Shown in pieces: positions 63,952 through 64,000 of a DNA stretch of 64,000 bases. The position numbers and the translations under genes are program-made. The stretch is from the NCBI GenBank assembly GCA_964556395.1, contig CAZKVR010000005.1:7460-71459 (forward strand). The letters run 5' to 3'. The notes below the pieces were generated by a model. It did no database searches. It saw only the letters and a list, made by a program, of their open reading frames with translations, and was not told the origin of the DNA. The DNA is from WJKR01 sp964556395 (lineage in GTDB: Archaea > Nanobdellota > Nanobdellia > Woesearchaeales > WJKR01). Each line of letters opens with the position of its first letter. The first letter of the stretch is position 1.

Positions 63952-64000
63952 TTATTTCCACATCCAGCCGAGGAGCCCTTTCTTCTGGCGTTCTTCCTGG
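63952..64000 (-). CDS. C-terminal end of a gene cut by the window edge
   Basis: Reading in from the edge on the minus strand gives QEERQKKGLLGWMWK then TAA: a basic tail followed by a hydrophobic GLLGWMW end that could lie on a membrane. Too short to identify. Confidence 0.45.
   Translation of the reverse strand, partial: QEERQKKGLLGWMWK

Noticed and set aside
1..64000. CRISPR arrays, insertion sequences, rRNA genes, replication origin
   Set aside because: No regularly spaced palindromic repeats, transposase genes, rRNA sequence or origin-associated genes were seen in the window.

Overview
The window reads as archaeal chromosome. Archaeal markers are fibrillarin with Nop5, NMD3, ABCE1, an HEH-type signal peptidase, tRNA introns with bulge-helix-bulge splice sites, and TATA boxes about 27 nt upstream of leaderless start codons. 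The gene mix points to a DPANN-type lineage (Woesearchaeota/Pacearchaeota-like), although the DNA is fairly GC-rich. That mix includes HU instead of a histone in view, type I GAPDH, Pta/AckA, DUF502 and DUF1461 membrane proteins, 'DGIQN..DCGG.CP.C' repeats and an 'LDTDKLYFGTVSPGN'-type surface protein. The taxon is an inference; no rRNA is present.

Layout. 0-7.6 kb: a methyltransferase/LuxI-like fusion convergent with a V4R/RAD55-ATPase operon, an S2P protease, a short Nop5 with fibrillarin, and a ThiF-like protein. 7.6-10.5 kb: valyl-tRNA synthetase behind a leaderless 10-codon leader peptide with five consecutive Val codons, then HU. 10.6-14 kb: an intron-bearing tRNA-Arg, a Cys-rich secreted peptide with a NifX-like protein and split YraQ permease, PRC-barrel proteins, a VTT membrane protein, and tRNA-Cys with a D-arm intron. 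14-23.8 kb: aminotransferase, TrmI, ABCE1 with half of its Fe-S ligands missing, NUDIX, BCP, Pta-AckA, GAPDH and a PUA protein. 23.8-33.5 kb: SMC, MscS, signal peptidase, NMD3, a Hel308-like protein lacking its first RecA domain, a LAGLIDADG endonuclease, and tRNA-Ile and tRNA-Asn.

33.6-45.2 kb is an accessory cell-surface region: duplicated small anchored proteins, Ig-like proteins, a 661-aa receptor-like protein, and a 1228-aa adhesin translationally coupled to two tiny ribbon-helix-helix proteins behind an array of 9-bp-spaced iterons. 45.3-48.7 kb is a MoxR/DUF58/VWA cluster. 48.7-50.5 kb holds tRNA-Thr and a GH3-family enzyme. 50.5-55.5 kb is a GbsR-like regulator with a MacB-type ABC exporter. 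55.5-64 kb holds membrane proteins, an atypical radical SAM protein, a beta-propeller lipoprotein, a SET methyltransferase, phosphomannomutase and CutA.

The genome is compact. Same-strand genes often overlap as ATGA or GTGA, and four convergent pairs share stop-codon bases (CTAG/TTAG). Most transcripts appear leaderless, which makes the few genes with real leaders (valS, HU, the RHH-adhesin operon) stand out as candidates for special regulation.
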